Part shown: positions 22,654 through 32,110 of the stretch, one piece after another | How the letters are laid out: the number at the start of each line of letters is the position of its first letter | How positions within the stretch are numbered: the first letter of the stretch is position 1 | Source: Hyphomicrobium sp. | Lineage (GTDB): Bacteria; Pseudomonadota; Alphaproteobacteria; Rhizobiales; Hyphomicrobiaceae | Direction: 5' to 3' | Length of the DNA stretch: 36,201 bases | Assembly (NCBI GenBank): GCA_025351425.1 | Contig: JANXVY010000083.1 | Span: forward strand, 1-36,201 | Notes under the pieces: generated by a model | Told to the model about the DNA's origin: nothing | The model's database searches: none | Seen by the model: only the letters and a program-made list of their open reading frames with translations | Position numbers and translations under genes: made by a program

Positions 22654-25600
22654 TTGGCCGGTCTGTTTGGCGATGCCGCCGCCGAAGGCGCCCGGGCTGT
22701 AGAAGTCTCCCATATAGTAAAGCGTGTGTGGGGCGATCAATGTGATCACCGATCCGCCACCCCAAGTGTAACTTACAACGTCTCGAACGCCGCACGCGAA
22801 ATCGTAGGTTTTCACGAATGCGGCAAAAATCGTCTGACCTGCGATCATATTCTCGATGCGCGCGACTCCATCGGGTATTTCCAAAGCCTTGACGATCGGG
22901 ATGAAACTACGGCCGAAGGCGATTGCGGAAGAGGTGCCAACGTCGGCGCCATTGTTTAATGCAAAACTTGCAAGGCAGGCATATTCAACAAGCTCGGATT
23001 CGCCCGTCGGATCGGTAAAGCGGACCGGATTGTTGCGAACGTAGCGGTAATAGTTGAGCGTGTGGCTCTTGCCCCAGATGCGGTCTTCCTGCAGGAACCG
23101 GCCCATCCCCGCATCATACTCGCGCGAACGGTAGTTATAGAGCCCGGTCGTTGCGTCGTATTCGCGGCCCGTATAGCGATAGGGCTGCGGGGTGATACCA
23201 TCGACGCTCACTCGCGGGTTGCCGTAGCTGTCGTAGCTTGCTTGCGAGATCACCTGACCTGCGTCATCCGTCAGCGCGCGCACGCTGCCGCGGTTGTCGC
23301 GCGAAGCGTAGAGGCTCGCCGTGCCCGGCTGGTTGATAGCGCCGGACGCATTCGGAGTGATGGCCGCGATCTGGTCGGTCTCGCCAAGCGTGTACCACTG
23401 GCGCTTACTGACCGCGCCGGTTGCGCCAAAGGCCGTTTCGGCAAGGCTTGCGATGGAGCGTCCGTCGTTCTGGTAGCGGGTTTCGCGAACGGCTCCGCCG
23501 CCGGCAGCCAGTTCACGGCGCAGCACGCGGTTGTCGAGACCGTCGTAGGCGTATTCGACGCGGGAGTCGTACGCCGACGCGCCGGCGCTGGCATAGACTT
23601 CGGCCGCCTGCAGGCGATTGAACACATCGTAGGCATAGCGCCACTGGCGGCCGGTGGCCTTGATGGTCTTTGTCACCATGTTGCCGTCGGGGTCGTATGC
23701 GTAGGCCGCCGTCGCGTCCTCGATCAGGCGGTTCGCCGGTGCGGTGACGTGGAAGCTCGACAGGTGGGAGGCGATGCGGTTGCCTTCGGCGTCGAGCGTG
23801 TAGCTTTCCGTCCTCACGGGCGGGTTGGGCGCGGGTTGCTGGTCGTCGACCGTCACCAGCCGGTTGAGCGCATCGTAGCCCAAGGCCTGTGTCCGCGACG
23901 GCTCACTGAGACCCGTGATGTTGCCGTGGGCATCGTAAGCGTAGCTTTGCGTGCCCAGCAGCTGGTTCAAGGCCGAGCCGCCAAGGCCTGCCTGATCGAG
24001 GCCGTTTGCGATCGAGAGCAGCCTTCCGGTGTTGCCGGACGCGGGGCCGGTGTCAAAGGCGTGTTGCGTGCGCTGACCGTTCGGCCAGAATTCGCGCAGC
24101 TTGCGGCCGGCCGCGTCGTACTGGCGGGCGACGACCTTGCCCGAGGGCGCCGTCAGTGCCGTCACGCGGTCGGCCTTGTCGTAGGCGGTGGCGGTGATCG
24201 CGCCGGTCTCGTCGGTCCGGCTCACGACGCGGTTCAGTGCGTCGTAGGCATAGCTGATCCCGCCCAGCGGCAGTCCCGCCGTCGCGACGCGGTTGAGCGC
24301 GTCGTAGGAATACGTGAGTGCGCCGCCCGCCTCGGTGAGCTGCGTCACGTTGCTGGCGGCGTCGTACTGGTAGCTGCGCACGAACACGAAGTTGCTGGCC
24401 ACGATGATCAGTCGCTTGCGGGCGTCGTAGCTCGAATCGAGGCTGATGCCCGATGGCTTCACCGCCCTCGTTGTCAGCCCGCGCGCGTCGTACTCGAAGC
24501 GCCACACGCCGCCTGCCGCCCCGGTGCGGCTCACGACGCGGTCGAGCAGGTCGTAGGCATAGCTCGTCGTGTTGCCGAGGGCGTCGCTTTGCGCAATGAC
24601 GTTGTCGCTCAAATCGTAGGTCGTCAGCCGCACGCCGCCGTTGGCGTCCCGCGTGCGAATGCGGCGGTTGGCGTCGTCGTACTCGGCGGTGGTGAGGGTG
24701 CCGCCGGCATCGTTGGTGACCTGGATCAGGTTGCCGCTGCCATCGTAGGTCAGAGCCGTTGTGCCGGACACCGGATCGGTGTGGCTCGTCAGGCGGTTGT
24801 TCTGGTCGAAGACGCGCGCCGTCACCACGCCCGTCGCATCGCGGCCGCTCACCGCGTTGCCGTTGCCGTCGTAGGCATAAAGCGTGGTGTTGCCCTCGCC
24901 GTCCGTGCGCGAGGTGGCGCGGTTCAGCGCGTCGTAGCTGAACGCGACCGTGCGCTGGACCGATGTACCTTCGGCGTCAATTTGTGAAACGACGTTGCCG
25001 GCCGCGTCGCGCACCGTGCGCGTGACGACCCCGTTGGCGTTGGTCATCGTCAGCTGGTTGCCGTTGCCGTCGTAGGTGTAGGCCGTCGTATGGCCGTTCT
25101 CGTCGGTCTCGGTCAGCTTGAGGCCGCGCGCGTCGTAGGTATAGCTCTTGGTGGCGCCGGCGGTTCCGAAAACGTTCTCGATTTCGGTGGCGGCCGTCAG
25201 GTTGCCGCCGCCGTCATAGGCATAGGTCGTGATCGACACCGGTCCGCTGAACGGATTGTAGGACCATTCGGTCTTCTTCGAGACCCCGTTGTGAAAGGGT
25301 TCGTACTCATAGGCCGTGCGGGTCTCGATCGGCGTGCCCGCCGCCTTGCGCACATCCACGAGGTTGCCGTAGCCGTCGTATTGGAATGCCGTCTCGACCG
25401 TTCCAGCCGGCGTGGGCGGGGCCAGCGGATCGGTCACGCTCGCTTTGATGACGAGACCCAAGCGGGCGGCCAGGAAGCGGGTCACGTTGCGGGTGACGCC
25501 GGGGCCAATGGTCAAGGGCGTCGTCACGCCGCCGGTGCCCACGGCGGGGGCGGGTGCGACGGAGGACGGCGCGTCGATGCGCGCGACGAGGTTGCTTGGC

Positions 25601-28600
25601 GTGCGCGTGTAACTCGTCAGGCGGCCCAATGGGTCGAGCGTGCGGACGATGCCGCCCCATTCGTTCAACTGGATCGTCGTCACCTTGCCGCGCGGGTCGG
25701 TCAGGGTCGATACGCGATCCTCGGGGCGGATGTAGTTCTGGGGGCCGGGCGCGGGGCCGGAGAGGTCAATGGTGCCCAGCGACTTGGCGACCGCGAGCTT
25801 CACGCTGGCGCCGTCCGGCAGCGTCGTTTGCGTCAGCTGGCCGGCGGCGTTGTAGGCGTTGGTCGTGGTCGCGCCCAATGCGTCGGTCTGGCCGGTCAGG
25901 CGGCCGGCCGCGTCGTAAGCGTAGCCGAGCGTCGTATTGTCCGCGCGGCTCACCGCCTGGAGCAGGCCGCCGACAAGCGCAAACCGGGTTGTTCGGCCTG
26001 CGGGGTCGGTCACGCTCGCGAGCTTGCCGCCGCTATAGGCATAGGTGGTGGCGAGGCCGGCCGGGTCGGTCTGGGTCAGCAGGCGGCCCGCGCTGTCGTA
26101 GGCGTAGATCGTCGCGTTGCCGTTGGGGTCGGTGACCGCGGTCTGCAATCCCGCTGCGTTGAACGTGACGCTGCTGCCGTCTTTGTAGCGGCGGATATAG
26201 GTGCCGTCGGCTTGTTTCTCAAAAGTCGTGAAGTCGGGCAGCGGCGAGACGTACTTGCCGTTGACGATGGTGGAGAGGTCCACATAGCCGTCGAAGCGGT
26301 TGAGCGAGACGAGGTCGGTGCCGCCGTCGCCGTCCATATCGCGGACGTCGTTGGCGTCGGTACCGTGGCCAAGCGGGAGCGCGGTGGGCGCGCCGTACGA
26401 CCCGTCCGCGTTGCCCTTCATCATCGCGGCGGACGCAACGCCCGCGTTCTGTAGCCCCAACAGGATTCCGGGCGCACCCGTGCCGTCGAAGTCGACGAAC
26501 CGCACACTGGAGATGTAGCCCGAGCCGTTCGGCACGGGGGTCGACTGGCGCAGTCCGATGCCGCCGAAGCTGCCCTTGGTCGGATCGTAATAAGCTACCG
26601 TCAGCGTGTTGTTATTGCCCGCGATCACGAGGTCGGTCTGGCCGACGCGGTTGGGGCCCTTCACGTCGACGATCTGGTTCAGCAGCGTCAGCGGCGTGTA
26701 TTCGTTCTTGACGTCGACGACCTGCTGGAAGGCACGCGCGCCCTTGTTGATGTAGGCGTAGACGAACGGCCCCGAGGCGTACAGCAGGTCGGGTTTGCCG
26801 TCGCCGTTGAGGTCGCGCACGATCACGCGCAGCACGTTGCCGTCGAAAGCCTGGATGCCGCGCACATAGGTGCCGTCACCGTTGCCCCAGAAGATGACCG
26901 GCGCGTTGAACAGGCCCTCCGTCACCAGCAGGTCCGGGTTGCCGTCGCCGTCGAGGTCGACGACCTGGGCGCTCGTGTAGTTGGTGTTCTGCGTGCCGGG
27001 CAGCGGCGTCACCGGGCCGAACGTGCCATCGCCCAGGCCGATCGCGAAGTAGACGCCGGGCGCTGCACCCGCGACCGCTTGCACGGTGATCACGAGATCG
27101 GGGACGCCATCGCCGTTGACGTCGCCGGTGGCCAGCGAGGTTGCGACCGGCAGATACGTGGTGCCTTCGGGCGGGGGCGGGTTGCCGCCGGCCAGGTACA
27201 TCACGTTCCAACGCCGTGTGAAGTTGCCGTTGCCCTGGTTGAGATAGACGATGACGTTGCCGGTGCCTTCCTCGGTGAAGGCGAAGTCGGGCTTGCCATC
27301 GCCGTCGAAGTCGGCGGTAACAACGTAGTTGCCGCCATTGGGCGTCAGGCGGAACGGCTTGCGGTTGAAGTCGGTAATCGCCTTCTTGGCCTCGAAGCGC
27401 GTCAGCGAGCCGTCGGGCTCTTCGATCACGGCTGCGCCATCGGGCGCGATTGTCACCTGCTGCACGTCGGACGTCTTCCAGCCGCGGCCCACGTCGCTCG
27501 CTGAGCGGTTGTTGACGAACACGCGGCCGGTTTCTACGCTCGCAATCGACGAGCAGCCGTACTTCGCAAACGTCAGGATGCGATAGGGATAGGCGCCTGT
27601 TGCAAGAAAGCTCGCGTCGAATGTGATCTGGCGCGACAGCTTCTCGGCCGTCCCTGAGAGCCCGGTGTCCTTGGGGTTCGCGGGCGCTGCAAGATTGGTC
27701 ACCAGGATGTCGGGGATCTTGACGCCGTTCACATACAGCTGCGTCTCGAGCGCGTTCGGCAGGCCGCGGCGCACGTCGATGTTGACGATGCTCGACAACA
27801 CAGGACGCGGGTCGGCGGAGGCCGAGTTGTAGGTCAGCGATTGCGCGCGGGTCTGTCCCACCGACTGATGCCCCGGCATCGCGGCGATGGCCTTGACGTT
27901 GCCTTCGCCTAACAGGGTAGGCACCCAGCGGTCCTTGGGCTGGATGCTGGACGCGGTCGATTCAGGCGCGATCGGGGTCACGACGAAGCTCGTCGCCGCC
28001 GACAGGCCGCCGAGCGTGGTCGCAATGCTCGCGCCGTCCGCGCTGACTTGCCCTGCCGCCACGCGAAGGTACGTGCCGCGCGCCGGATCGAGCGCCCAGA
28101 TCTCGACCTTTGTGTTAGGCGGCAGCGCGTCGCGGTTGGGCAGCGTCACCCGGGCCGGCGGGCTGAACGATACGGGGCCGGACGCCGCCAGCGTCTGCAC
28201 CGAGCAGGACTGGATCGTGTCCGGTAGACCTGCGGCCTTGGGGGGCACGTCGACCAGCGTCAGCGTGCCGGTATAGGGCGTGCCGTCGGGATTCTTGGCA
28301 GATCCCGCGGGCACATTGACCGCGACGCCGGCGATCGTGGGCGCGGTCACACTGGTGGGGCTGGCGGGGTTGACCGCGACGCCCGTGCCGTTCACGCGCA
28401 GCAGCAGGATGTCGGGCGCAACGCTCGCGGTCAGGCTGCCGTAAAGGGTCAGGTTGCGCGACGCCGAGGCGTAGCCCGCGTGGCTCGCCTGGAGCGCGCT
28501 CGCGCCCGCCGTCAGGCCGGTGAGCGAGAACGTGCCGGCAGCGGTACTGGTTGTGCTCGCCGCGCCGATCTGGATGCTCGCGCCCGCAACCGGCGTCGTG

Positions 28601-31600
28601 ATGCCGTTGGCGAAGTCGATCGCATCCAGCACACGGCCCGACACGTTCGCGAGTGCTGCCGGGTTATCCGGGATCACGGTGATGGTGACGGTTTGGCGGG
28701 AGGACGCCTTGCCGTCGCTCGCGCTGAAAGTCACGGCGTAAGTGGCGGGCGTCGCGCTGGTCGGCGTGAAGCTGAACGCGCCGGTCTTGGCGTCGAGCGT
28801 TGCGCCCGGCGGCAGAGGGCTCGCGCCATAACTCACTGCGTCGCCGTTGGGGTCGGTCGCCGACACCGTGAACGCGAGCGTGTTGCCGAGGCTTACCTGC
28901 TTGTCGCCGATCGCCGCCATCACTGGGGGCAGGTTGCCGGCGGGGGCTGCGACGGCGATATTGAAGCTCTGGTCGGTCACGCCGCCCTGGCCGTCGGACG
29001 CGCGCAAGACGACGCTGTACGAACCCGCCGAGGTTGGCGTCCAGGTCACGCTGGCACCGGTGAGCGTCAGCCCTGGGGGACCCGAGACCAGCGAGAACGC
29101 GATGGGGTCGTTGTCGGGGTCGGTTGCGGCGAGTGCGTAGGTGTAACCCGCGTTGAGGATCGCGGCCGTCACCGGGTTCGACGTGAACACAGGCGGACGG
29201 TTCGGCACGTTGAGCACAAACGTCACCGGCGGGCTGTCGAGCACGCCGTCGTTGACGATCAGCTGCGCGATATAGAACCCGCGCGTGTCGGGCGTCAGCG
29301 AGGCCTGGGCCGCCGCCGCACCGGTCAGCACGGTCTTGCTGCCCGTTGGCCGGTAGATCTGCGACCAGCGGTAGGTCAATGCGGTTCCGTTTGCGTCGTT
29401 GGAACCTGAGCCGTCGAGCGTCACGGCGCCCCCTGTGATCGCGATCGAAGGGCCGCTGATCGCCGCCACCGGGGCGACGTTACCGGTCGTCACCAGCGTC
29501 GCGTCGGCGGACGAGCCGTTGGCGTTCGAGACCACGACCTCAAACACCGCATAGGCGGTCGGCTGTGCGCCGGTGCCGATCGGGCGGGCGTCCGTAAAGG
29601 CTGCCGGCGCGGCTGCCTGGAGATCGCGCTGGACGCCGCTTTCCATCAGCTTGTGGGTCGCGGTGCCGATGGCGTAAGGGCTCGCGACCGTCAGCTCGGT
29701 GGCGGGCGGCAAGGTGTAGCGCGCACTGTAGCTGAAGCCGACCGCCGCGAACGTCACCGTGCGGCAGCGCGCCGACCCATTGCGGATCCGCCAGATCGTC
29801 TTCGTGCCAGTGGGGCTCGCGAGCGCGCCGAGCGCCGTCAGCCGCAGGCCTGAGCCGCCTGCACCCGCATCCGTGCCGGTGAACGGCAGCGAGACCGGGG
29901 CGAGCAACACCGCCTGGCTCAAGGGAATGGTGCCGCCGTCCAGCTTGACTGTGGTCGCGACTGCCGTGGGGGCCGCGATGGTCGCCTTCGGTATCGTGGC
30001 CGAGCCGCCGCCGGTGAGGGTCGCGGTCCCGCCCTGCTCGTCGTGGCTGTGCCACTGGCCGCCGTCGTCGTAGTGGTCGCCTTGCGCGCAGGCGCCCGCG
30101 CCCGAATCCAGCGATACGGCCGGGTCGCTGTCGTCGCCGCTCTTGGCCGGCGCACGGGCGTAGCCCAGCAGCGTCCACTTGTAGGCGAGTGCATCGCCCG
30201 TTGAACCAGCCGCCGTTACGCTCGCCTGTCCGTTGGCGTCGGCCAGCTTATCGGGACCGGCGTCCGCGACCGGGGGCAGCGGATTGGTCGACACGAACGC
30301 CGTCGCATACGACGCGAGCCCCGTCTGGTCGCGCACCTGGACCTGAACCGCATACAGCCCCGCCACATCCGGCGTGAAGCTGGCACGCGGGCTCGCGGCT
30401 TTGGCGACCGCCGCCGTGCTGCCTGCGGGCCTGCTGAGGATTGCCCAACTGTACGCGACGAGATCGCCGTCGAGGTCGGTCGAGGCCGTCGCCGAGAGAT
30501 CGACGCGCCCGCCCAGCGTTGCCTGGCTGTAGGTTCCCGCGTTCGCGACCGGAGGCACGCTCGCAGTTGCGCCGACCGAGACCACGACCCAGTCGTAAGC
30601 GGTCGAGACGCCGTCGGTCACCGTCAGCTGGGCGACGTAATCGCCCGCGACATCGGGCGTTAACGGCGTGCGGCCCAGCTGCTCTGTGCCGAGCGCCGCC
30701 TTGCTGCCTAAGGGCGCCGACACCAGCGCCCACGTGGCGCTCAGCAGCTGGCCTGTGGCGAGCGGCGCATCGGTGGACGCGAACGGATCGAGCCACGCGG
30801 CGATACCCACCTGCCCACGCCGGTCGGGACCCGCGTTCGCACTCAGGATGCCTTGACCCTGGGTGAGGGTCACCGGCACGGCCACCGTCGCCTTGCCGCG
30901 CGCATCCGTCACCGTCAGCGCCACCGTGTACGCGCCCGCGAGGTCGGCGGAGAGTTGCGCCATCGCGCCGGCGGGATTGACGATCGCCGCCGCGGAACCC
31001 ACGGGCTTGGCGCCAAGCGTCCAGGCGTAGCTCAGCGCGTCGCCGTCGGCGTCGTTCGAGCGGCGTGCGTCCAGCGTATACGCGCCTGTCGCCGGGTGAC
31101 GGCTCACGGTGATTTTCGCCGTGGGCGCCTGGTTCAGCGTCGATACCACGACCTGCACCGGGGCGCTCGCAGACGCGCCCGACTTGACGGTCAATTCCAG
31201 GGTGTAATCGCCCGCGGCATCGGGCGTAAACCGCGGCCGGACTTTCGTCACATCGTCCAGCGCCGCCGCGCTTCCGGCCGGTGCTTTGGCAATACGCCAG
31301 GAATAGACGAGCCGCGTCCCAGCCGGCGAAAAACTCTCCGCGCCGTCGAGTACGATTGTCTTGCCCTGAACGATCGGCGAAATGAGCTGAACAGCAGCCA
31401 CCGGAATAACCCGAGCCCGGTCCCGATCATCGTCGGTTTCGGCACCCAAGGGAGTCGCAAAAACCAGGATTAAAATTGAAAGGCATACGACTAATTGTTC
31501 TGCTCTGAACCAATTCAGAAAATAGAACTTTTTTTGAGGGCCCGGCACTGCACTCGGATTAGCGTCGGAACCGCGATACTTCGCCCGCACAGCCGGGGAG

Positions 31601-31623
31601 GATGGTGAGACGGGAACGGTCAT
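22651..31623 (-). CDS. Giant secreted PKD / FG-GAP / RHS (YD-repeat) protein
   Basis: 2990 residues. An N-terminal export signal with a long n-region (hydrophobic core 44-58, LVVCLSILILVFATP) leads to about six PKD-like domains (roughly 70-800, each with YTVALTVTD-type strands), two cadherin/He_PIG-like domains (about 810-1010), a carboxypeptidase-regulatory-like domain (SGRVLDAIDFA onward), then FG-GAP/VCBS calcium-type repeats at about 1435-1765 (DFDGDGKPD, DVNGDGVPD, DLDGDGNPD, DLNGDGKPD, DMDGDGGTD). From about 1830 to 2850 come YD repeats (YDxxGRL), closing with the RHS core motif around 2820-2870 (RYTGREYDATTGLYNYRSRE, NNPVRFTDPTGE). The last about 120 residues are a unique tail without a recognised toxin motif. 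Likely a surface or secreted polymorphic-toxin-type or adhesive protein. No immunity gene follows on the same strand. Confidence 0.9.
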   Translation of the reverse strand: MTVPVSPSSPAVRAKYRGSDANPSAVPGPQKKFYFLNWFRAEQLVVCLSILILVFATPLGAETDDDRDRARVIPVAAVQLISPIVQGKTIVLDGAESFSPAGTRLVYSWRIAKAPAGSAAALDDVTKVRPRFTPDAAGDYTLELTVKSGASASAPVQVVVSTLNQAPTAKITVSRHPATGAYTLDARRSNDADGDALSYAWTLGAKPVGSAAAIVNPAGAMAQLSADLAGAYTVALTVTDARGKATVAVPVTLTQGQGILSANAGPDRRGQVGIAAWLDPFASTDAPLATGQLLSATWALVSAPLGSKAALGTEQLGRTPLTPDVAGDYVAQLTVTDGVSTAYDWVVVSVGATASVPPVANAGTYSQATLGGRVDLSATASTDLDGDLVAYSWAILSRPAGSTAAVAKAASPRASFTPDVAGLYAVQVQVRDQTGLASYATAFVSTNPLPPVADAGPDKLADANGQASVTAAGSTGDALAYKWTLLGYARAPAKSGDDSDPAVSLDSGAGACAQGDHYDDGGQWHSHDEQGGTATLTGGGSATIPKATIAAPTAVATTVKLDGGTIPLSQAVLLAPVSLPFTGTDAGAGGSGLRLTALGALASPTGTKTIWRIRNGSARCRTVTFAAVGFSYSARYTLPPATELTVASPYAIGTATHKLMESGVQRDLQAAAPAAFTDARPIGTGAQPTAYAVFEVVVSNANGSSADATLVTTGNVAPVAAISGPSIAITGGAVTLDGSGSNDANGTALTYRWSQIYRPTGSKTVLTGAAAAQASLTPDTRGFYIAQLIVNDGVLDSPPVTFVLNVPNRPPVFTSNPVTAAILNAGYTYALAATDPDNDPIAFSLVSGPPGLTLTGASVTWTPTSAGSYSVVLRASDGQGGVTDQSFNIAVAAPAGNLPPVMAAIGDKQVSLGNTLAFTVSATDPNGDAVSYGASPLPPGATLDAKTGAFSFTPTSATPATYAVTFSASDGKASSRQTVTITVIPDNPAALANVSGRVLDAIDFANGITTPVAGASIQIGAASTTSTAAGTFSLTGLTAGASALQASHAGYASASRNLTLYGSLTASVAPDILLLRVNGTGVAVNPASPTSVTAPTIAGVAVNVPAGSAKNPDGTPYTGTLTLVDVPPKAAGLPDTIQSCSVQTLAASGPVSFSPPARVTLPNRDALPPNTKVEIWALDPARGTYLRVAAGQVSADGASIATTLGGLSAATSFVVTPIAPESTASSIQPKDRWVPTLLGEGNVKAIAAMPGHQSVGQTRAQSLTYNSASADPRPVLSSIVNIDVRRGLPNALETQLYVNGVKIPDILVTNLAAPANPKDTGLSGTAEKLSRQITFDASFLATGAYPYRILTFAKYGCSSIASVETGRVFVNNRSASDVGRGWKTSDVQQVTIAPDGAAVIEEPDGSLTRFEAKKAITDFNRKPFRLTPNGGNYVVTADFDGDGKPDFAFTEEGTGNVIVYLNQGNGNFTRRWNVMYLAGGNPPPPEGTTYLPVATSLATGDVNGDGVPDLVITVQAVAGAAPGVYFAIGLGDGTFGPVTPLPGTQNTNYTSAQVVDLDGDGNPDLLVTEGLFNAPVIFWGNGDGTYVRGIQAFDGNVLRVIVRDLNGDGKPDLLYASGPFVYAYINKGARAFQQVVDVKNEYTPLTLLNQIVDVKGPNRVGQTDLVIAGNNNTLTVAYYDPTKGSFGGIGLRQSTPVPNGSGYISSVRFVDFDGTGAPGILLGLQNAGVASAAMMKGNADGSYGAPTALPLGHGTDANDVRDMDGDGGTDLVSLNRFDGYVDLSTIVNGKYVSPLPDFTTFEKQADGTYIRRYKDGSSVTFNAAGLQTAVTDPNGNATIYAYDSAGRLLTQTDPAGLATTYAYSGGKLASVTDPAGRTTRFALVGGLLQAVSRADNTTLGYAYDAAGRLTGQTDALGATTTNAYNAAGQLTQTTLPDGASVKLAVAKSLGTIDLSGPAPGPQNYIRPEDRVSTLTDPRGKVTTIQLNEWGGIVRTLDPLGRLTSYTRTPSNLVARIDAPSSVAPAPAVGTGGVTTPLTIGPGVTRNVTRFLAARLGLVIKASVTDPLAPPTPAGTVETAFQYDGYGNLVDVRKAAGTPIETRTAYEYEPFHNGVSKKTEWSYNPFSGPVSITTYAYDGGGNLTAATEIENVFGTAGATKSYTYDARGLKLTETDENGHTTAYTYDGNGNQLTMTNANGVVTRTVRDAAGNVVSQIDAEGTSVQRTVAFSYDALNRATSRTDGEGNTTLYAYDGNGNAVSGRDATGVVTARVFDQNNRLTSHTDPVSGTTALTYDGSGNLIQVTNDAGGTLTTAEYDDANRRIRTRDANGGVRLTTYDLSDNVIAQSDALGNTTSYAYDLLDRVVSRTGAAGGVWRFEYDARGLTTRAVKPSGISLDSSYDARKRLIIVASNFVFVRSYQYDAASNVTQLTEAGGALTYSYDALNRVATAGLPLGGISYAYDALNRVVSRTDETGAITATAYDKADRVTALTAPSGKVVARQYDAAGRKLREFWPNGQRTQHAFDTGPASGNTGRLLSIANGLDQAGLGGSALNQLLGTQSYAYDAHGNITGLSEPSRTQALGYDALNRLVTVDDQQPAPNPPVRTESYTLDAEGNRIASHLSSFHVTAPANRLIEDATAAYAYDPDGNMVTKTIKATGRQWRYAYDVFNRLQAAEVYASAGASAYDSRVEYAYDGLDNRVLRRELAAGGGAVRETRYQNDGRSIASLAETAFGATGAVSKRQWYTLGETDQIAAITPNASGAINQPGTASLYASRDNRGSVRALTDDAGQVISQASYDSYGNPRVSVDGITPQPYRYTGREYDATTGLYNYRSREYDAGMGRFLQEDRIWGKSHTLNYYRYVRNNPVRFTDPTGESELVEYACLASFALNNGADVGTSSAIAFGRSFIPIVKALEIPDGVARIENMIAGQTIFAAFVKTYDFACGVRDVVSYTWGGGSVITLIAPHTLYYMGDFYSPGAFGGGIAKQTGQ

Positions 31624-31690
31624 TGTATTTACCCCAACGCAAACGCCAACAGGTCGCCGGACAGCGATCTAGGCATTGTGCCGGAATGCG

Positions 31691-31710
31691 CTAAACACGC
31701 GTGTGTTTAG
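31691..31710. promoter_or_regulatory. Perfect inverted repeat upstream of the RHS gene, candidate operator
   Basis: CTAAACAC (31691-31698), gcgt, GTGTTTAG (31703-31710). It lies 68-87 bp before the RHS start codon, a typical operator position. No transcription-factor gene is adjacent and no known motif is recognised. Confidence 0.45.
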
Positions 31711-31862
31711 CTCCTGATACACAAGACACGCCACCCCAAGTCTCGCAACTTAAACGAGAGCCCCGTGCACAGATCTATCAACCATTAATCATTTTGAAAA
31801 GCAGAATCTTTGCACGAATTAACGCCCCATCGGTATCGCCGATCTATTCGGCTATTCCGAAA

Positions 31863-31876
31863 TGGACAATTGTCCA
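31863..31876. promoter_or_regulatory. 14-bp perfect palindrome, candidate binding site
   Basis: TGGACAATTGTCCA reads the same on both strands. Lies 240 bp upstream of the RHS start in AT-rich DNA. It resembles a dimeric regulator site, but no regulator can be named. Confidence 0.35.
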
Positions 31877-32016
31877 ATATCTTCAATAATGTTGGGTTCA
31901 ATTGGGAACGCGCGTCCGAGCTCGGATGGAGACCATCCAGTTCCGATTTGGGGCACAAACAGCCGGTCCGCCAGCTCATTTAAAACGAAATGCTCGCCTA
32001 GGGGCTGCGCGCACAT

Positions 32017-32064
32017 GGGCGAAGGAGGTCAGGGGCGAAGGAGGTCAGGGGCGAAGGAGGTCAG
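32017..32064. repeat. 16-bp tandem repeat, three perfect copies
   Basis: gggcgaaggaggtcag at 32017-32032, 32033-32048 and 32049-32064. Each copy contains AAGGAGGT, an exact complement of the 16S rRNA 3' end, on the plus strand, but no start codon or reading frame follows. 47 bp beyond the nuoF stop. Confidence 0.95.
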
Positions 32065-32110
32065 GCTCCGCTGCTCTGTGCCCGCGCACCCTGCCCGTTC
32101 AGCGGCGGCT

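Larger units (their letters stand above)
31624..32110. other. Lower-GC non-coding region upstream of the RHS gene
   Basis: About 490 bp without a supported gene. 31680-31920 is visibly AT-richer than the flanks. It holds two perfect palindromes (31691-31710, 31863-31876) and a 16-bp triplicate (32017-32064). It must contain the RHS promoter. nuoF ends at 32111 with no intrinsic terminator seen. Confidence 0.6.

Noticed and set aside
23062-24987. 641-residue open frame on the plus strand inside the RHS gene
   Set aside because: Antisense to the YD-repeat region; the low-stop content comes from GC-rich repetitive coding on the minus strand. No family resemblance.
23000-26200. Short periodic repeats as a CRISPR-like array
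   Set aside because: The periodicity is that of YD codon repeats within an intact reading frame; no constant direct repeats with unique spacers.
25090-26454. 454-residue open frame on the plus strand
   Set aside because: Same reason: antisense shadow of YD and FG-GAP repeats in the RHS gene.
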